Made by a program: the position numbers and the translations under genes
Part shown: positions 6,122-7,879 of the stretch, piece after piece
Position numbering within the stretch: the first letter of the stretch is position 1
Layout of the letters: each line of letters begins with the position of its first letter
The notes under the pieces: generated by a model
Told to the model about the DNA's origin: nothing
Databases searched by the model: none
The model's input: the letters and a program-made list of their open reading frames with translations, nothing else
Assembly (NCBI GenBank): GCA_937967535.1
Contig: CALCMV010000102.1
Location: forward strand, 1 to 7,879
Origin: an uncultured Saprospiraceae bacterium
Lineage (GTDB): Bacteria > Bacteroidota > Bacteroidia > Chitinophagales > Saprospiraceae
Direction of reading: 5' to 3'
DNA length: 7,879 nt

Positions 6122-6186
6122 GAGTTGATGAATCGTCGAGTTGATGCCTTATTTTGAATTGATGCGTCGTCAACTCAACAACTCAT
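6120..6186. repeat. Inverted 8-nt repeat array between dnaB and ppx (array E)
   Basis: Outer arms ATGAGTTG (6120-6127) and CAACTCAT (6179-6186), and inner arms GAGTTGA (6138-6144) and TCAACTC (6170-6176), nest into one imperfect hairpin. The units have an 8-nt period: GAGTTGAT, GAATCGTC, GAGTTGAT on the left; AACTCAAC, AACTCATC, AATTCGTC on the right (the last runs to about 6194). The left end includes two bases of the ppx start codon. It could terminate dnaB or shape the ppx leader. Confidence 0.5.
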
Positions 6187-6201
6187 CAATTCGTCAATTT
6201 A

Positions 6202-7879
6202 TTAAAAAGGAACATCCTCAAAATCATCATTCATACGCGAAGGACGCACGATGATATTGGCTGCGGGGCTTTCAAAACCATCATTGGAAGTCGGAAAAGA
6301 CTCAAAACCATCGCCCCAATCGCTGAATTTTGCCGTCTCGCCTGTAAAGCGCAAATCAACTGTACCGAGTGCGCCGTTACGGTGTTTGGCGATGATGACT
6401 TCGGCTTTGCCTTTGAGCGAATTGCCTTCTTCATCTTCCATAATCTGGTAGTATTCAGGACGATAGATGAAGGTGACCATATCCGCATCTTGTTCAATGG
6501 CCCCCGACTCGCGAAGGTCAGAGAGTTGCGGACGCTTCGTTCCTCCACGAGTTTCCACCGCACGACTCAACTGCGATAGCGCAATCACCGGAATATTCAA
6601 CTCCTTCGCCAAACCCTTCAATGCCCGCGAAATGGAACTGATTTCTTGCTCACGATTACCATTGCGATTATTGTCCATGCTGCCCGTCATCAATTGGAGG
6701 TAATCAATCATCACCATTTGGATGTCATGCTGCATTTTGAGGCGGCGGCACTTGGCGCGGAGTTCAAAAATATTAATCGCAGGGGTATCGTCAATGAAAA
6801 TATTGCGCTCACTCATACGCTCAATCGCGGTATTGAGTTGTTGCCATTCGTAATCTTCGAGTTTGCCGTTTTTGAGTTTTTCGCCATGTATTTCCGTCTC
6901 CATTGAGATGAGTCGCTTGACCAATTGAATACTCGACATCTCCAAAGAGAAAAACGCAACGGGTTTGTTGAGGATAGAAGCATTGGCGGCGAGGGCGAGC
7001 GTAAAACTCGTATTATGCGTCACCGTCATATCTTCTAATAAAAATAATTTATTGCCGTCAATTTCAAAGCCATAATAATCACCGACACCATCATGTTCCA
7101 ATTGAATACCCGTCACCGTCCAGTCTATCGGGCTTGCCCATGCTTTCGCTTTTTTTCTTTCTATTTTAACGGGAATTTTATCAATATCTCCATAAATTCT
7201 CAGACGATAAACTTCTGTTTCAAAACCAATTGATGCGATAGTCGCTTTTTTCTTTTTAAATGAAGTTCTGAAACCCAATGAATCGCAAAGGAATTTAATT
7301 TGACGGGTCAATGCTTCATTTTTCTGTGTAATTTCGTAACCATTTGATTGAACGAGATAATGACCATCACTATCTATCAATCCCGCTAATAATGCAAGCC
7401 TATTTTTCGTAGAATTAATCAAATAATCCTGCGGAATGTGCTTATTGTCAATCAGATTTAATGCACGTAATTTGACTTTTGGAGATTGCGTCCTCATTTC
7501 TACAAAAGTAGAACCTGCGATAGTGTATGCATTGCATCTATTTTCGGGTGCTTGTTCGTGTAAACGCAAGTTCAATTTATCTGCATAGCTTTGAAGATAT
7601 TCAATAATTTCCGGGTCTTGAGTAGTAATCGTTGATGAAGTCCGAGTACCATCACCCAACCACAAACCAATAAAATAGGGCTGCAAATCCACCTTTTTCT
7701 CCTCAAATTCGATAGCTACACGATAACCTTTATAATTCGATTGAAATTTATTAGATTTTGAAATATAATCTTTTACAGAAATGTTTAAAACTGCACCTTT
7801 TGTATGTCCACCGTCACGTCGGCTACGTTTCAACGACAAAATATGACTTTCATTGACCCGATAATCAATGCCTTTATTT
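6202..7879 (-). CDS. dnaB: Replicative DNA helicase DnaB with intein, 5' end outside window
   Basis: Replicative helicase that unwinds the chromosome as a hexamer at the fork. The reading frame stays open to the right edge; its start lies beyond 7879, and the in-frame TTG at 7839 is internal. The last 269 codons (6205-7011) are the RecA-like motor after the Walker A Lys: TSFTLALAANAS, FFSLEMS (H1a-like), Walker B MVMIDYLQL, ALSQLSRAVE, DLRESGAIEQDAD, and AKHRNGALGTVDLRF, all matching DnaB. The motor is interrupted upstream by an intein (7012-7879), whose removal would join an outside GK to this TSF and rebuild the P-loop. The second common DnaB intein site, in RESG/AIEQ, is empty. The protein ends in an acidic-aromatic tail, DDFEDVPF. 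The N-terminal primase-interacting domain and the first part of the motor are not in the window. ppx follows downstream. Confidence 0.93.
   Translation of the reverse strand, partial: NKGIDYRVNESHILSLKRSRRDGGHTKGAVLNISVKDYISKSNKFQSNYKGYRVAIEFEEKKVDLQPYFIGLWLGDGTRTSSTITTQDPEIIEYLQSYADKLNLRLHEQAPENRCNAYTIAGSTFVEMRTQSPKVKLRALNLIDNKHIPQDYLINSTKNRLALLAGLIDSDGHYLVQSNGYEITQKNEALTRQIKFLCDSLGFRTSFKKKKATIASIGFETEVYRLRIYGDIDKIPVKIERKKAKAWASPIDWTVTGIQLEHDGVGDYYGFEIDGNKLFLLEDMTVTHNTSFTLALAANASILNKPVAFFSLEMSSIQLVKRLISMETEIHGEKLKNGKLEDYEWQQLNTAIERMSERNIFIDDTPAINIFELRAKCRRLKMQHDIQMVMIDYLQLMTGSMDNNRNGNREQEISSISRALKGLAKELNIPVIALSQLSRAVETRGGTKRPQLSDLRESGAIEQDADMVTFIYRPEYYQIMEDEEGNSLKGKAEVIIAKHRNGALGTVDLRFTGETAKFSDWGDGFESFPTSNDGFESPAANIIVRPSRMNDDFEDVPF
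7012..7879 (-). mobile_element. LAGLIDADG intein in the DnaB Walker A motif (N-terminus outside)
   Basis: Self-splicing protein element with a homing endonuclease; 289 residues are visible and perhaps 60-100 lie beyond the right edge, including the first splice junction. Block B is seen at 7837-7872 (GIDYRVNESHIL) with its His codon at 7843-7845. The first endonuclease motif is YFIGLWLGDG (7648-7677) and the second ALLAGLIDSDG (7363-7395); both keep the metal-binding Asp before Gly. Block F is YYGFEIDGNKLFLLEDM, and block G is TVTHN, with the terminal Asn codon at 7012-7014. The next residue is Thr, a valid +1 nucleophile. The insertion point, GK/T of the P-loop, is the one known from mycobacterial DnaB inteins (DnaBi1 type). 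A hand count gives about 34% GC (7201-7440) against about 49% in the downstream extein lines I counted, which suggests horizontal arrival. Confidence 0.9.

Noticed and set aside
6502..6504. A second intein in the DnaB RESG/AIEQ site
   Set aside because: The sequence DLRESGAIEQDAD is continuous, so this site is empty.
6231..6906. Several overlapping frames of 66-110 residues across the dnaB extein
   Set aside because: The dnaB frame contains all expected motifs here; the others have no recognisable content.
7837..7839. TTG at 7839 as the start of the dnaB reading frame
   Set aside because: The frame stays open through 7840-7879 and encodes the block B motif of the intein there, so this TTG is internal and the gene begins outside the window.

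Overview
The window looks like ordinary chromosomal DNA from a Bacteroidota bacterium. The evidence is a GLPGLI/DUF4412-type secreted protein, a membrane-anchored GH73-type glucosaminidase of the kind common in that phylum, short Ppx and 750-residue UvrD proteins with matching family features, AT-rich spacers, few Shine-Dalgarno sequences, and -7 boxes that fit the Bacteroidota TAnnTTTG consensus. The order within the phylum (perhaps Saprospirales or Chitinophagales) is a guess.

Layout, left to right. Positions 1-360 are non-coding: a perfect 16-bp inverted repeat, a second group of pairable segments, and a -7 box just before a UvrD/PcrA-type helicase (361-2616, +). On the minus strand lie a small three-helix membrane protein (2709-3035) and, upstream of it, a membrane-anchored glucosaminidase (3141-3875). 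A 456-bp divergent spacer with repeats and candidate promoters for both directions leads to a secreted GLPGLI-like protein (4332-5150, +). Convergent to it is a short Ppx/GppA phosphatase (5228-6121, -). The replicative helicase gene dnaB (6202 to beyond 7879, -) lies upstream of ppx. dnaB is interrupted by an intein at the Walker A motif. The intein's C-terminal 289 residues are visible, including both LAGLIDADG motifs; its N-terminus and the DnaB N-terminal half lie beyond the right edge.

The genes do not form one pathway. They are housekeeping functions: repair or replication helicases, cell-wall turnover, phosphate or alarmone metabolism, and an envelope protein.

Two things stand out. 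First, all five inter-gene spacers between 2617 and 6201 hold the same kind of structure: short units with a 7-8 nt period, GAGTT-like in the 5' arm and AACTC-like in the 3' arm, forming an imperfect hairpin. The variable part of the unit differs from locus to locus. Several arrays run into the ends of coding regions. One sits between two divergent gene starts, where a terminator is not expected. Second, the P-loop intein has a base composition clearly poorer in GC than its host gene and an apparently intact homing endonuclease. I saw no defence system, CRISPR array, transposase, tRNA or rRNA.
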